Source: Actinomycetota bacterium
GTDB taxonomy: Bacteria; Actinomycetota; Actinomycetes; Nanopelagicales; Nanopelagicaceae
Assembly (NCBI GenBank): GCA_947463725.1
Contig: CANHRM010000002.1
Location: 1 to 64,000 of the forward strand
Reading direction: 5' to 3'
Length of the DNA: 64,000 bases
Below are positions 1-9,943 of this stretch, one piece after another. Within the stretch, counting starts at the first letter, position 1; each line of letters opens with the position of its first letter. The notes beneath the pieces are model-generated. The model saw nothing but the letters and a program-made list of their open reading frames with translations. It made no database searches and was not told the origin of the DNA. A program made the translations under genes and the position numbers.

Positions 1-88
1 CGGTCCCATTCCGAACCCGGAAGTTAAGCCTCTCAGCGTCGATGGTACTGCACGGGTGACCTTGTGGGAGAGTAGAACGTCGCCGGAC
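1..88 (+). rRNA. rrf: 5S ribosomal RNA, 3' part
   Basis: The window opens inside a 5S rRNA gene. The conserved run CCATTCCGAACCCGGAAG and the downstream GGGAGAGTAG element are both visible, and the 3' strand ends with CGCCGGAC. Roughly the first 30 bases of a normal 117-nt 5S RNA lie outside the window. It is followed directly by an intrinsic terminator, so this is the 3' end of an rRNA operon transcribed on the + strand, toward the dif site at 23.75 kb. Confidence 0.97.
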
Positions 89-98
89 TTCTTTTATA

Positions 99-133
99 AA
101 AAGGGGCGCTTTCACGAGCGCCCCTTTTTTATT
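99..133 (+). terminator. rRNA operon intrinsic terminator
   Basis: A 12-bp stem (AAAAGGGGCGCT at 99-110 with AGCGCCCCTTTT at 117-128) encloses a six-base loop and runs into a T tract. It lies 10 bases after the 5S 3' end, the usual arrangement for ending an rRNA operon. Confidence 0.93.
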
Positions 134-236
134 TTCTCGGGAAAGTTTTTTCGGAAATAAAATTCTGAATTGTTTTCAAAATATATTTGTAAAACGAGTG
201 GTTAAGTAATTTAAATTTCAATAGAGATAAGAGAAT

Positions 237-1292
237 ATGCACATGGAAGAACGTCGCGGAAATTCAGATCGACCAAATAGTTCTGGTCGTCCTTCAAGCG
301 GTCGTCCTTCATCAAGTGGATCATCAAGTTCTCGACCATCTTCAGGTGGATCATCTTCTGGACGTCCATCAAGCGGTCGTCCTTCTTCGCGTCCTGGATC
401 ATCTCGTCCAGGTTCTGCTGATTCTTCTGGTCGCCCGGCGCGTCCGGACTCAGGCAGACCTTCATCACGTCCATCAGGACCTAATTCAGATCGACGTCGT
501 GAAGATTTGCCGGCGCGCGGTGGTTCATCTTCTAGACCTAGCGCTCCAGGTAGAAATCGCGAAGGGCGCGATGCAAATGATCCGCGTGGAATTCGCCCAA
601 CACCAATGGATCGCGATCAATCACGATTACGTCCCAGAATTTTTGAACCAGATATTCCCGAAGATGTTACGGGTGAAGAACTTGAGAAGACTGCTCGCGC
701 AGAGTTACTAAGCCTTTCTGCCGAGAACGCTAAAGTCGTTGCTAGACACTTAGTTTGCATTGCTCTATTTGCAGATGAAGATCCAGAGCGCGCACATAAA
801 CATGGCGTCGCAGCAGCGCATCATGCGGGTCGCTTAGCAGTTGTTCGCGAAAGCGCTGGCTATGCCGCATATCGTGCAGGGCATTATGAAATTGCGCTGA
901 AAGAATTACGTGCCGCTAATCGAATTTCCGGAGATGTTTCGGCTTGGCCAGTCATGGCTGATTGCGAACGTGGTCTAGGTCGCCCACTTAAGGCACTCGA
1001 CATGGCTGGGTCACCGGAAGTAAAGCGATTAGATAAAGCTGGCGAAATTGAAATGCGCATCGTTGCAAGTGGTGCTCGTCGTGATCTTGGCGAACTCGAT
1101 GCAGCAGTCATTACATTAACTTGTAAAGAACTAAAGACTGAAGGCGAAGAGTGGGCAGTACGTTTGCGATACGCGTACGCCGATGCGCTACACGCTGCTG
1201 GTCGCAAGGCCGAGGCAACTGAATGGTTTAACAAATGTGCTGAAATTGATGGCGATGAAATCACTGATGCCCTTGATCGGGCTTCAGAATAG
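237..1292 (+). CDS. Disordered Ser/Arg/Gly/Pro-rich plus TPR-like protein
   Basis: 351 residues in two parts. Residues about 8-130 are low-complexity, built from SSGRP/SSRPGS-like units and then an Arg/Asp-rich stretch; this part must be disordered and is strongly basic. Residues about 140-350 are Ala/Leu-rich helical hairpins (GYAAYRAGHYEIALKELRAA, AYADALHAAGRKAEATEWF) typical of tetratricopeptide repeats. Position before the tlyA-nadK-recN block matches the conserved TPR protein Rv1691 of Mycobacterium, whose relatives, as I recall, also carry Arg/Gly-rich N-termini. Function is unknown; a scaffold with RNA- or ribosome-binding tail is an inference. The ATG at 237 has only a weak GA-rich ribosome site; ATG 243 is the alternative. 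Confidence 0.85.
   Translation: MHMEERRGNSDRPNSSGRPSSGRPSSSGSSSSRPSSGGSSSGRPSSGRPSSRPGSSRPGSADSSGRPARPDSGRPSSRPSGPNSDRRREDLPARGGSSSRPSAPGRNREGRDANDPRGIRPTPMDRDQSRLRPRIFEPDIPEDVTGEELEKTARAELLSLSAENAKVVARHLVCIALFADEDPERAHKHGVAAAHHAGRLAVVRESAGYAAYRAGHYEIALKELRAANRISGDVSAWPVMADCERGLGRPLKALDMAGSPEVKRLDKAGEIEMRIVASGARRDLGELDAAVITLTCKELKTEGEEWAVRLRYAYADALHAAGRKAEATEWFNKCAEIDGDEITDALDRASE
275..480 (+). repeat. Degenerate SSGRP-coding tandem repeat
   Basis: Imperfect short repeats of GGTCGTCCTTCAAGC-like and GGATCATCATCT-like units code for the Ser/Gly/Arg/Pro tail of the TPR protein. Unit lengths vary and there are no constant spacers, so this is a protein-level repeat. It is likely length-variable between strains. 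Confidence 0.7.
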
Positions 1293-1380
1293 TTCTATCC
1301 ACAACTCATCTTCCCAGTAAGCCAATTTTGTCAGCCACCAAATAGAAGATTCAACTCCGAGTTCGATTAAGGAGTTTTTG

Positions 1381-1743
1381 ATGACCGTAAAAGAGAAGTT
1401 GAGCAAGAAAGCAATTAGACAAGCAGCTGTTGAGTTGGATTCAACATTGGCACTAAATGATGTTTTATTACGAGGCCGAGTTTCCTCTACGGCGGCCGAG
1501 AAAGAGTTACCCAGCGGTGACAAGGTCGTGGAATTTCGAATTGTCATTGCCCGTGGCGACGAATTGGGTTTTGACACAATTGATATAAGTGCCTGGAGCT
1601 CAAAACTACGTCGTAGTGCTAGCTCGTTAAAGACTGAGGAATGGGTTGAAGTTTCCGGCTCTATTAAACGGCGCTTTTGGCATGGAGCAACAGGACTGGC
1701 AAGTCGTTGGCAGATAGATGCAAGTGAGATTACGCGACTCTAA
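1381..1743 (+). CDS. SSB-like OB-fold protein
   Basis: 120 residues. After a helical N-terminus, the segment LNDVLLRGRVSSTAAEKELP, the following EFRIVIAR strand and DTIDISAW match the strand order of single-stranded DNA-binding OB folds. The family-typical RRFWH segment follows. It lacks the acidic glycine-rich tail of canonical SSB, so it is a short actinobacterial SSB-like protein and probably not the main replicative SSB. Start: the ATG at 1381 has GGAG at 1371-1374 with a six-base spacer; the in-frame TTG just upstream is not needed. A role in DNA repair or recombination is inferred from the fold only. Confidence 0.75.
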   Translation: MTVKEKLSKKAIRQAAVELDSTLALNDVLLRGRVSSTAAEKELPSGDKVVEFRIVIARGDELGFDTIDISAWSSKLRRSASSLKTEEWVEVSGSIKRRFWHGATGLASRWQIDASEITRL

Positions 1744-1765
1744 GCGCCATTCTGGGCCGCTCTAA

Positions 1766-1793
1766 TTGCGCTTAAAAGTACGCAAGGTAGGCT
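1766..1793 (+). promoter_or_regulatory. Possible promoter before Lys-rich gene
   Basis: TTGCGC (1766-1771) and TAGGCT (1788-1793) are separated by 16 bases and resemble an actinobacterial sigma-70 promoter. The site lies in the 103-bp gap before the Lys-rich gene. The region also contains a TTGCG/CGCAA inverted repeat and a GCTGGCAG direct repeat. Motif evidence only. Confidence 0.35.
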
Positions 1794-1846
1794 AGCGGTA
1801 AGAGTTTGCTGGCAGTAGCTGGCAGCCGCAGTAGAGGAGCAAGAAG

Positions 1847-2269
1847 ATGGCCAACGATCTATTCGATTCATTGCGCACCTATATAAATAAGGTCAGCGTA
1901 AATGAGAAGTCAGCAGCGGAGATCGCTAATTCAGTAAATGCTTGGGTTCGCGAGAGTGGCGAAGCTGTTAAACAAAAAATTGAAGAAGAAGTTGAGTCCA
2001 CTGTTCTTCGTATGGGTTTTGTAAAGCGCACAGAGTTTGAAGCTTTGGCGGCTGAAGTTGCCAAGTTAGGTGGCAAGCCTGTGACAACTAAATCTGCCAA
2101 CAGGGCATCGGCAAAGAAAGCTGCCGCTCCGAAAAAGGCAACTACTAAAAAAGCGTCCACGAAAAATACCGCTGCAAAGAAAAGCACAACTAAGAAGCCC
2201 GTTGCCAAGAAATCGGCGCCTAAAAAATCTACCGTCAAGAAGAGCGCTGCCAGGAAAGTGAGCAAATAA
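1847..2269 (+). CDS. Coiled-coil protein with histone-H1-like Lys/Ala tail
   Basis: 140 residues. The first ~75 are an amphipathic helical, phasin-like region (LFDSLRTYINKVSVNEKSAA, VKQKIEEEVESTVLRMGF). From about residue 85 the sequence is almost only Lys, Ala, Ser, Thr and Pro in KKA/TKK/AKK units, as in the tails of histone H1 or mycobacterial HupB. GAGGAG at 1834-1839 supports the ATG at 1847. The next small ORF starts one base after its stop, so the two are probably translated together. A nucleic-acid-binding or nucleoid role is inferred from the tail; the N-terminal half is not a known HU fold. Confidence 0.8.
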   Translation: MANDLFDSLRTYINKVSVNEKSAAEIANSVNAWVRESGEAVKQKIEEEVESTVLRMGFVKRTEFEALAAEVAKLGGKPVTTKSANRASAKKAAAPKKATTKKASTKNTAAKKSTTKKPVAKKSAPKKSTVKKSAARKVSK

Positions 2270-2416
2270 ATGGATCAGCATGAAGTAAATATTGTTGATG
2301 AAGTAAAATTTGAACTGAGCGAGATTGATTCGCTCGAGGTTGGCGAACATGGTCAACGTTATGAGGCTCTGGCTCAAAAGTTGCAGCAGGCACTTACCTC
2401 GATTGATGGACTCTAA
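2270..2416 (+). CDS. Small conserved-position protein before tlyA (48 aa)
   Basis: ATG 2270 immediately follows the TAA of the Lys-rich gene (2267-2269) and the frame stays open for 48 codons to TAA 2414-2416. The product is acidic, with a helix VGEHGQRYEALAQKLQQAL followed by TSIDGL. Mycobacteria and other Actinobacteria carry a similarly short ORF just upstream of tlyA (Rv1693-like), ending in a comparable Leu/Ala-rich helix. I rely on size, position and helix type, not on an alignment. Function unknown. Confidence 0.65.
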   Translation: MDQHEVNIVDEVKFELSEIDSLEVGEHGQRYEALAQKLQQALTSIDGL

Positions 2417-2448
2417 GACCTAACGGTCTAACTGAGAATTTTGCATTT

Positions 2449-3237
2449 ATGAAAACTAGACTCGATGCTGAATTAGTTCGTCGCGAACTGGCCCGTTCGC
2501 GCGATCATGCAGCTGATTTGATTGAGTCTCGTTCAGTTTTAGTTGGTGGAATTCCAGCTACCAAACCGGCAACTCAGGTAGATGCTGAAACATCTATAAC
2601 AATTGCTGGTAACCGCGATGATTTTGTTTCTCGAGGTGGACATAAATTAGCTGGCGCCCTAGATACTTTCACGGATATTAAAGTCGAAGGAAAACGCTGT
2701 TTAGATGCGGGTGCGTCCACTGGTGGTTTCACTGATGTGTTGTTACGTCGCGGCGCTGATTGTGTAGTGGCCGCTGACGTCGGTTATGGGCAATTGGCGT
2801 GGGAAATTCAACAGAATCCAAAAGTTGTAATTCTTGATCGCACAAATATTCGTCATTTAACTGGTGAGTTAGTAGGCGATCCAATTGATCTCGTAGTGGC
2901 TGATTTATCCTTTATTTCACTGACTTTAGTGTTGCCGGCATTGGCTGCAGTTTCAAAACCAGAGGCTGATTATGTGTTGATGGTTAAACCACAATTTGAA
3001 GTTGGTCGCGAGCGACTTGGAGCTGGTGGGGTAGTGCGAGATCCAGCGCTACGCAAAGCAGCTGTAATTGAAGTTGCTGAGTCGGCATACGACGTTGGAC
3101 TCGGAACCCTTGGCGTTACTGCTAGTCCGTTACCTGGCCCGGCTGGCAATGTTGAATATTTCTTATGGTTGCGTCGTGGCGCACCTGCTATAGATGAAGC
3201 GGCACTTGATCGCGCGATCGAGATTGGTCCTCAATAA
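2449..3237 (+). CDS. tlyA: rRNA 2'-O-methyltransferase TlyA
   Basis: 262 residues. Residues 1-60 form an S4 RNA-binding domain (RLDAELVRRELARSRDHAAD) and the rest an FtsJ-like methyltransferase with the SAM-binding motif CLDAGASTGGFTDVLL near residue 84 and a VVADLSFISL segment. TlyA of this family 2'-O-methylates cytidines in 16S helix 44 and 23S helix 69, which affects subunit joining and capreomycin sensitivity. Its stop codon overlaps the nadK start by one base, so tlyA, nadK and recN form a translationally coupled unit, as in most Actinobacteria. Confidence 0.95.
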   Translation: MKTRLDAELVRRELARSRDHAADLIESRSVLVGGIPATKPATQVDAETSITIAGNRDDFVSRGGHKLAGALDTFTDIKVEGKRCLDAGASTGGFTDVLLRRGADCVVAADVGYGQLAWEIQQNPKVVILDRTNIRHLTGELVGDPIDLVVADLSFISLTLVLPALAAVSKPEADYVLMVKPQFEVGRERLGAGGVVRDPALRKAAVIEVAESAYDVGLGTLGVTASPLPGPAGNVEYFLWLRRGAPAIDEAALDRAIEIGPQ

Positions 3238-4097
3238 TGAGTCAAAAACGCGCAGCTGTACTTGTAGTAAATATTTCGCGTTCAGAAGCAGTTGAGGCTG
3301 CGAAAGTTCTTGCCGAGTTACTTCTTAAGGCTGATTTCGCTTTATTCACGATATCCGATGTCACAATCAATGGGGTCACAAATAGCACAGCCGAAAATTT
3401 GCCTGAAGTTGAGATTGCTGTCGTACTTGGCGGTGATGGCACTATTTTGCGAGGTGCCGAATTAACTCGTGAACGAAATATTCCATTGTTAGGTATAAAT
3501 CTCGGTCACGTTGGTTTTATGGCAGAAGTAATTCGTCCCGAAATTTCAGCAGTTGCAAAATCTGTTATCGAAAAAAGTTACGGCCTTGATTCACGCATGG
3601 TGCTTGCCTATGAAGTCATTCGAGACAGCAAGGTCATTGATACAGGTTGGGCGCTAAATGAAGTAACAGTTGAACGACAGCACACAACGATGGTTGAACT
3701 TTTTGTGCAGATCGATGGGCGGCCACTTTCGCGCTGGGGTTGCGATGGTCTAATCGCCTCTACCCCAACTGGGTCAACGGCATATGCTTTCAGCGCTGGG
3801 GGACCAGTTTTGTGGCCGGAAGTTGAAGCGCTAGTCCTACTTCCTATTTCAGCACATGCTCTCTTTGCTAGACCGATGGTGATTTCACCTACTTCTGAAA
3901 TTGTCGTTGAGATTCAATCTGATGAAGCACTACTTTCAGCCGATGCCTTGCGTAAATTCCCACTATTAAAGGGCGATCAAGTTCGAATATTTCGCGATAA
4001 GAGCAAGATTTTGTTGTCACATATAGTCTCAACGACTTTTACCGATCGCATAGTTGCGAAGTTCAAATTACCGGTTGAAGGATGGCGCGGTGAGTGA
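3237..4097 (+). CDS. nadK: NAD kinase
   Basis: 286 residues. It phosphorylates NAD to NADP using ATP (or polyphosphate in actinobacterial members). The GGDGT motif is at residues 65-69 (VVLGGDGTILRGAE), followed by GINLGHVGFMAE and the conserved TPTGSTAYAFSAGGP loop that binds the adenine ribose. Length is normal. The start overlaps the tlyA stop by one base, and the C-terminus overlaps the recN start by 8 bases. Confidence 0.96.
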   Translation: MSQKRAAVLVVNISRSEAVEAAKVLAELLLKADFALFTISDVTINGVTNSTAENLPEVEIAVVLGGDGTILRGAELTRERNIPLLGINLGHVGFMAEVIRPEISAVAKSVIEKSYGLDSRMVLAYEVIRDSKVIDTGWALNEVTVERQHTTMVELFVQIDGRPLSRWGCDGLIASTPTGSTAYAFSAGGPVLWPEVEALVLLPISAHALFARPMVISPTSEIVVEIQSDEALLSADALRKFPLLKGDQVRIFRDKSKILLSHIVSTTFTDRIVAKFKLPVEGWRGE

Positions 4098-5808
4098 ACG
4101 CTCTTTCCTAAGCGAAATCACCATTAAAAATCTCGGTGTTATTGAATCTGCAACATTAGAGTTTGATCCCGGCTTAACTGTGTTAACCGGCGAAACTGGT
4201 GCCGGAAAAACTATGGTGCTGACGGCACTTAATTTGATTTTAGGCGGCAAGAGCGATGCAGCCCTTGTGCGTACCGGTCAAGAACGGCTGGTTGCTAGTG
4301 GCCGTTTCATAGTGACTAAAGAGATTGCGGATAGCGCAAGTGAAAAAGGCGCAGATCTTGACGGCGATGACTTAATTCTTACGCGCAATGTAAATAGCGA
4401 TGGGAAAAGCAAAGCGATCGCCGGTGGCATATCTATACCAGCTGGCACACTTGCCGAACTAGCAGTCGAGTTAATTGAAATTCACGGACAAGCGGCAAAT
4501 TTACAAATCACTAAGAGTTCAAAACAGCGTGAGTTACTTGATCGATATTCCGGATCTGGATTGCAACAAGTATTGACTGCTTATCAACTGGAGTTAGGTA
4601 ATTACCAAAATCTTAAAGTTCGCATCGCAACCCTGAAAACCGCTGCTAGTAAGCGAGATGCTGAGATTGCTGAGTTAACTGAGTTCACGAACGCCTTTAA
4701 CAAGTTAAAGCCGAAGAGTGGCGAGTTAGCGCAGATTGAGATCGAGATTTCTAAACTTAGTTCGGTCGAAGAATTCCGGGTTGCGATCGCTACTGCTATC
4801 GGGGCTTTAGAAGATGAAGAAAACGGAACACTGACTTCCTTGGGATTAGCCCGTAAAGCACTTGATTCAGTGCGTGCCAAAGATCCCGAAATCGAGAGTG
4901 TATTTAGCAATTTATCCGATGCCTTTTTCCTAATTGGCGATGCGAATTCAACTTTGAACTCTTATCTATCCTCTTTAGAAGCTGACCCTGATCGCTTAAG
5001 CGCCCTGCAAGAGCGCAAGGCGGCACTTAATTCTTGGGTAAAGAAATATGCAACCGGTGATAAAGATTTAGACGCATTGATATTACGTGGGGAAAGTTCA
5101 AAGAGTGCGATGGCAGATCTCACGGGTGGCGATGAATTAATTGCGGAATTAGAAAAGGAATTGATAACCGTAAAGAAATCACTGTTAGCAAAAGCGAGAG
5201 AACTCTCTTTTGTGCGAACTAAATCAGCTACTACCTTGGCAACGGCTGTTAGCGAAGAAATTCATGCACTCTCGATGCCTCATACATATTTGATTGTTCA
5301 AGTAAGCCATCCTGATTACGCAGGAGCTCTAAAGGAATCAGATTTCACATCAACTGGCTGTGACGAAGTGACGCTTTTACTGCAAGCTCACAAAGATGGG
5401 CCACTTGTCCCGATAGCCAAAGGAGCATCTGGCGGTGAAATGTCTCGCGTTATGTTGGGGCTAGAAGTTGTACTTGCAAAGGTTCAACCGGTCGGCACAT
5501 ATATTTTTGATGAAGTAGATGCTGGCGTTGGCGGCAAGGCAGCTATCGAAGTGGGTCGCCGATTAGCACTGCTGGCAAAAGATGCCCAAGTAATTGTGGT
5601 TACGCATTTGCCACAGGTTGCGGCCTGGGCAGATTCACACTTCGTGGTTAAAAAAAGTAGTGACGGAAGCATCGTGGCTAGCGGTGTCAACAAACTCGCC
5701 GAACCTGAACGAATTAATGAGATTGCGCGAATGCTTGCGGGTCTAGAAGATTCAGCTAGCGCGCAAGAACACGCCGCCGAACTCTTAGCAATGCGCGCAA
5801 ACGGTTAA
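4090..5808 (+). CDS. recN: DNA repair protein RecN
   Basis: 572 residues from the GTG at 4090, chosen because GAAGGA lies seven bases upstream and the protein then begins SERSFLSEITIKNLGVIESA as the family does. RecN is an SMC-like ATPase that gathers double-strand break ends. Walker A GETGAGKT is at about residue 34, a long coiled coil fills the middle, and the ABC signature ASGGEMSRVMLGLE with Walker B TYIFDEVDAGVGG is near residue 470. It overlaps nadK by 8 bases. Confidence 0.95.
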   Translation: MSERSFLSEITIKNLGVIESATLEFDPGLTVLTGETGAGKTMVLTALNLILGGKSDAALVRTGQERLVASGRFIVTKEIADSASEKGADLDGDDLILTRNVNSDGKSKAIAGGISIPAGTLAELAVELIEIHGQAANLQITKSSKQRELLDRYSGSGLQQVLTAYQLELGNYQNLKVRIATLKTAASKRDAEIAELTEFTNAFNKLKPKSGELAQIEIEISKLSSVEEFRVAIATAIGALEDEENGTLTSLGLARKALDSVRAKDPEIESVFSNLSDAFFLIGDANSTLNSYLSSLEADPDRLSALQERKAALNSWVKKYATGDKDLDALILRGESSKSAMADLTGGDELIAELEKELITVKKSLLAKARELSFVRTKSATTLATAVSEEIHALSMPHTYLIVQVSHPDYAGALKESDFTSTGCDEVTLLLQAHKDGPLVPIAKGASGGEMSRVMLGLEVVLAKVQPVGTYIFDEVDAGVGGKAAIEVGRRLALLAKDAQVIVVTHLPQVAAWADSHFVVKKSSDGSIVASGVNKLAEPERINEIARMLAGLEDSASAQEHAAELLAMRANG

Positions 5809-7473
<1,665 letters not shown>

Positions 7474-7493
7474 TTTCCAATTAAGGATTAGCC

Positions 7494-8594
7494 ATGCAGG
7501 TTGGCGTACCTAAAGAGATTAAAGTCCACGAGTCCCGAGTTGCAATTACCCCTGATGGAGTTAGCGAACTAGTTCGCGCGGGTCACGATGTTTACATTGA
7601 AACCGGTGCTGGTTTGGGTTCAGCGATTACTGATGCTGATTTTGTTGCCCATGGCGCAAAAATTTTGGCAACTGCCGATGAAGTTTGGGACGCGGCTGAA
7701 TTGATTTTGAAAGTTAAAGAGCCGATTGAAGTTGAATACGCACGGATCAAATCTCACCACACCCTTTTTACTTATTTGCACTTAGCGGCCTCAAAGTCGT
7801 GCACCGATGCACTTATTACTAGTGGATGCGCGGCGATTGCGTATGAAACGGTTGAGAAAGATGGCCAGTTACCACTGCTTGCGCCAATGAGCGAAGTTGC
7901 CGGGCGCATGGCAACCCAAGTTGGTGCCTACTCATTACAGAAACCAAATGGTGGTCGCGGAGTTCTGTTAGCTGGCGTGCCCGGAGTTGCACCAGGCAAA
8001 GTTGCTGTAATTGGCGGGGGAGTCGCGGGTCTAAATGCTGCCGTAATCGCAATGGGTATGGGTGCTGATGTGACGGTACTCGATCGATCTATTGCGCGAA
8101 TGCAGGAAATTGATTCACTCTATGGTGGGCGCATCAAAACATTATTCTCAGCTCATGCCTCTATCGAGCGCGAAGTTTTGCAAGCTGATTTAGTAATCGG
8201 CGCTGTTCTAGTACATGGCGCCAAAGCACCTAAGTTAGTTAGCAACGATTTGGTCTCACGTATGAAACATGGCTCAGTTTTAGTTGATATAGCAATCGAC
8301 CAAGGCGGATGCTTTGAAGATTCAAAACCAACAACTCACTCCCAACCAACTTTTGAAGTACATAACTCAATTTTCTATTGTGTTGCAAATATGCCTGGCG
8401 CTGTACCCGTTGCTTCAACATATGCGCTAACGAATGCGACGATGCCTTACACGTTAGCTCTGGCAAACTTTGGTTGGGAAAGTGCGATTACGAAAGACCC
8501 AGCTTTAGCAAAAGGTTTAAATATCAGTGGCGGGAAAGTACGTTATCAAGCCGTAGCGCAGGCGCATGCTTATGAGTTTTCGCCAATCGGTTAA
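7494..8594 (+). CDS. ald: Alanine dehydrogenase
   Basis: 366 residues. It interconverts L-alanine with pyruvate and ammonia using NAD. The opening VGVPKEIKVHESRVAITPDG carries the substrate-binding Arg and the conserved Lys; the Rossmann motif VAVIGGGVAGLNAAVIAMGMG lies near residue 168 and the NMPGAVP segment near residue 297. AAGGA lies just before the ATG (TTAAGGATTAGCCATG). Its end overlaps the xerD start by 23 bases. An ald gene near xerD and parA is also found in Streptomyces. Confidence 0.95.
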   Translation: MQVGVPKEIKVHESRVAITPDGVSELVRAGHDVYIETGAGLGSAITDADFVAHGAKILATADEVWDAAELILKVKEPIEVEYARIKSHHTLFTYLHLAASKSCTDALITSGCAAIAYETVEKDGQLPLLAPMSEVAGRMATQVGAYSLQKPNGGRGVLLAGVPGVAPGKVAVIGGGVAGLNAAVIAMGMGADVTVLDRSIARMQEIDSLYGGRIKTLFSAHASIEREVLQADLVIGAVLVHGAKAPKLVSNDLVSRMKHGSVLVDIAIDQGGCFEDSKPTTHSQPTFEVHNSIFYCVANMPGAVPVASTYALTNATMPYTLALANFGWESAITKDPALAKGLNISGGKVRYQAVAQAHAYEFSPIG

Positions 8595-9501
8595 TAGCTT
8601 CCTCGATCACTTACGGATCGAACGGGGCTTAGCGGCAAATTCTATTGCTGCTTACGAACGAGATCTCCGTAAATTAATTGAATACTTTGATGCGCAATCT
8701 GTGGACACGAATTCGGTAAGCAGCCCAAATATCATTGCATTTGAAAGTTCTCTGAAAGCAAATGAATTAGCACCGGCTAGTATAAATCGAATCATGAGCG
8801 CAGTTCGCACATTCTACAAATATCAGAATCGTGAACATGGAGTCGTTGATCCGACAACTGAAATATCGCATAACAAATCTGCTAGACGGTTGCCTAAAGC
8901 GCTTACGGTTTCTGAAGTTACTTCTCTGATCGATGCTGGGTTAAGACAAGGTGATGTAATTTCGTTACGCGATCACGCAATGCTCGAGCTTCTTTACAGT
9001 TCTGGGGCTCGGGTAAGTGAAGTGATCGGCATAAATTTGAGTGACTTCGCAAAATCAAAATTAAATGACGAAGAAATTACAACACTTCGTTTACGCGGCA
9101 AAGGCGGCAAAGAGCGAATAGTTCCGTTGGGTAAGTTTGCCGTTGCTGCGATCGATAATTATTTGGTGCGCACTAGACCAGATCTGGCATCGAAATCTGG
9201 ACGGAAAGAAAGTTCGATGAATGGTGCTCTTTTCTTAAACCAGAAAGGCACCCGAATATCTCGACAAAGTGCTTGGCAGATTGTCCTTACTGCCGCCGAA
9301 CGAGCTGGAATCGCTAGCAAGGTCTCACCCCATGTTTTCCGGCATTCATATGCGACTCATCTACTAGATGGTGGTGCTGATATCCGCGTTGTGCAAGAGC
9401 TTTTAGGACATGCATCGGTCACAACGACCCAGATTTATACCTTAATTACAATCGATAAGATTCGCGAAAGCTACAGTTCAGCTCATCCGAGAGCCAAATA
9501 A
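8572..9501 (+). CDS. xerD: Tyrosine recombinase XerD
   Basis: 309 residues. The N-terminal SAM-like core-binding domain is followed by a catalytic domain with Arg in SSGARVSEVIG, Lys in GKGGKERIVPLG, HVFRHSYATHLL, the second His in LLGHASVTTTQIYT and Tyr at IYT. XerD with XerC resolves chromosome dimers at dif, and a strong dif candidate lies 14 kb downstream in this same window. ATG 8572 is preferred over 8566 because GCAGG then has a normal spacing. The start lies inside the end of ald. Confidence 0.93.
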   Translation: MSFRQSVNSFLDHLRIERGLAANSIAAYERDLRKLIEYFDAQSVDTNSVSSPNIIAFESSLKANELAPASINRIMSAVRTFYKYQNREHGVVDPTTEISHNKSARRLPKALTVSEVTSLIDAGLRQGDVISLRDHAMLELLYSSGARVSEVIGINLSDFAKSKLNDEEITTLRLRGKGGKERIVPLGKFAVAAIDNYLVRTRPDLASKSGRKESSMNGALFLNQKGTRISRQSAWQIVLTAAERAGIASKVSPHVFRHSYATHLLDGGADIRVVQELLGHASVTTTQIYTLITIDKIRESYSSAHPRAK

Positions 9502-9590
9502 CTGCGGCGAGTCGATATATTCGATTTATACAATCTAGGTTTTCTTGGATCTAGACTTTTTACACCTGAAAAACTATGAAAGGTGTCATG

Positions 9591-9911
9591 ATGTCGCAAC
9601 CGAATGAGTTAGGTTTTTTCAAATCGCTTTTTGATTTCAAAATCACTAGTTACATCAGCATGAGAGTCATGCGTGTCATCTACGCGATTATGGTTGTTTT
9701 GACCATTGTCGCTGGCGTGCTGCTATTTATTCAAGGCGTATTTTTCGATGGATTTGGATATGGCTCAACATATAAAATTATTGCGGCAATAGGAGTTCCG
9801 ATCGCGACACTTCTTTACTTGATAATTCTGCGTCTTTGGTTTGAATTCACAGCGAATTTTTACCGAATCGGTGAAAACACAGCCAAGTTGGTTGCTGCGC
9901 AAGATAAGTGA
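9591..9911 (+). CDS. DUF4282 membrane protein
   Basis: 106 residues from ATG 9591, which has AAAGG seven bases upstream; ATGs at 9576 and 9588 are alternatives. The opening GFFKSLFDFKITSYISMRVM is the mark of DUF4282. Two transmembrane helices follow (VIYAIMVVLTIVAGVLLFI and KIIAAIGVPIATLLYLIILR). No function is established. It is convergent with the parA/RHH pair, with a 32-bp gap in which I see no clear terminator. Confidence 0.8.
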   Translation: MSQPNELGFFKSLFDFKITSYISMRVMRVIYAIMVVLTIVAGVLLFIQGVFFDGFGYGSTYKIIAAIGVPIATLLYLIILRLWFEFTANFYRIGENTAKLVAAQDK

Positions 9912-9943
9912 TCTCAGCTTCCTGGCGGAAAAGAAATTCCTGA

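Noticed and set aside
211-474. Overlapping frames such as 211-474 (-), 316-711 (+), 48331-48801 (+) and 52581-52841 (-)
   Set aside because: They are shadows of real genes with biased composition, no ribosome-binding site and no family match; true starts of the genes involved were set further in.
275-480. Repeat-rich DNA that could suggest a CRISPR array
   Set aside because: Units are short, degenerate, without spacers of constant length, and lie in an open reading frame that codes for a Ser/Arg-rich tail. No cas genes are present; the nearby-looking Cas4-like nuclease at 33246 is a RecB-family repair enzyme.
9526-9560. Possible terminator after xerD
   Set aside because: The TCTAG/CTAGA stem is only five bases with a long loop; too weak to call.
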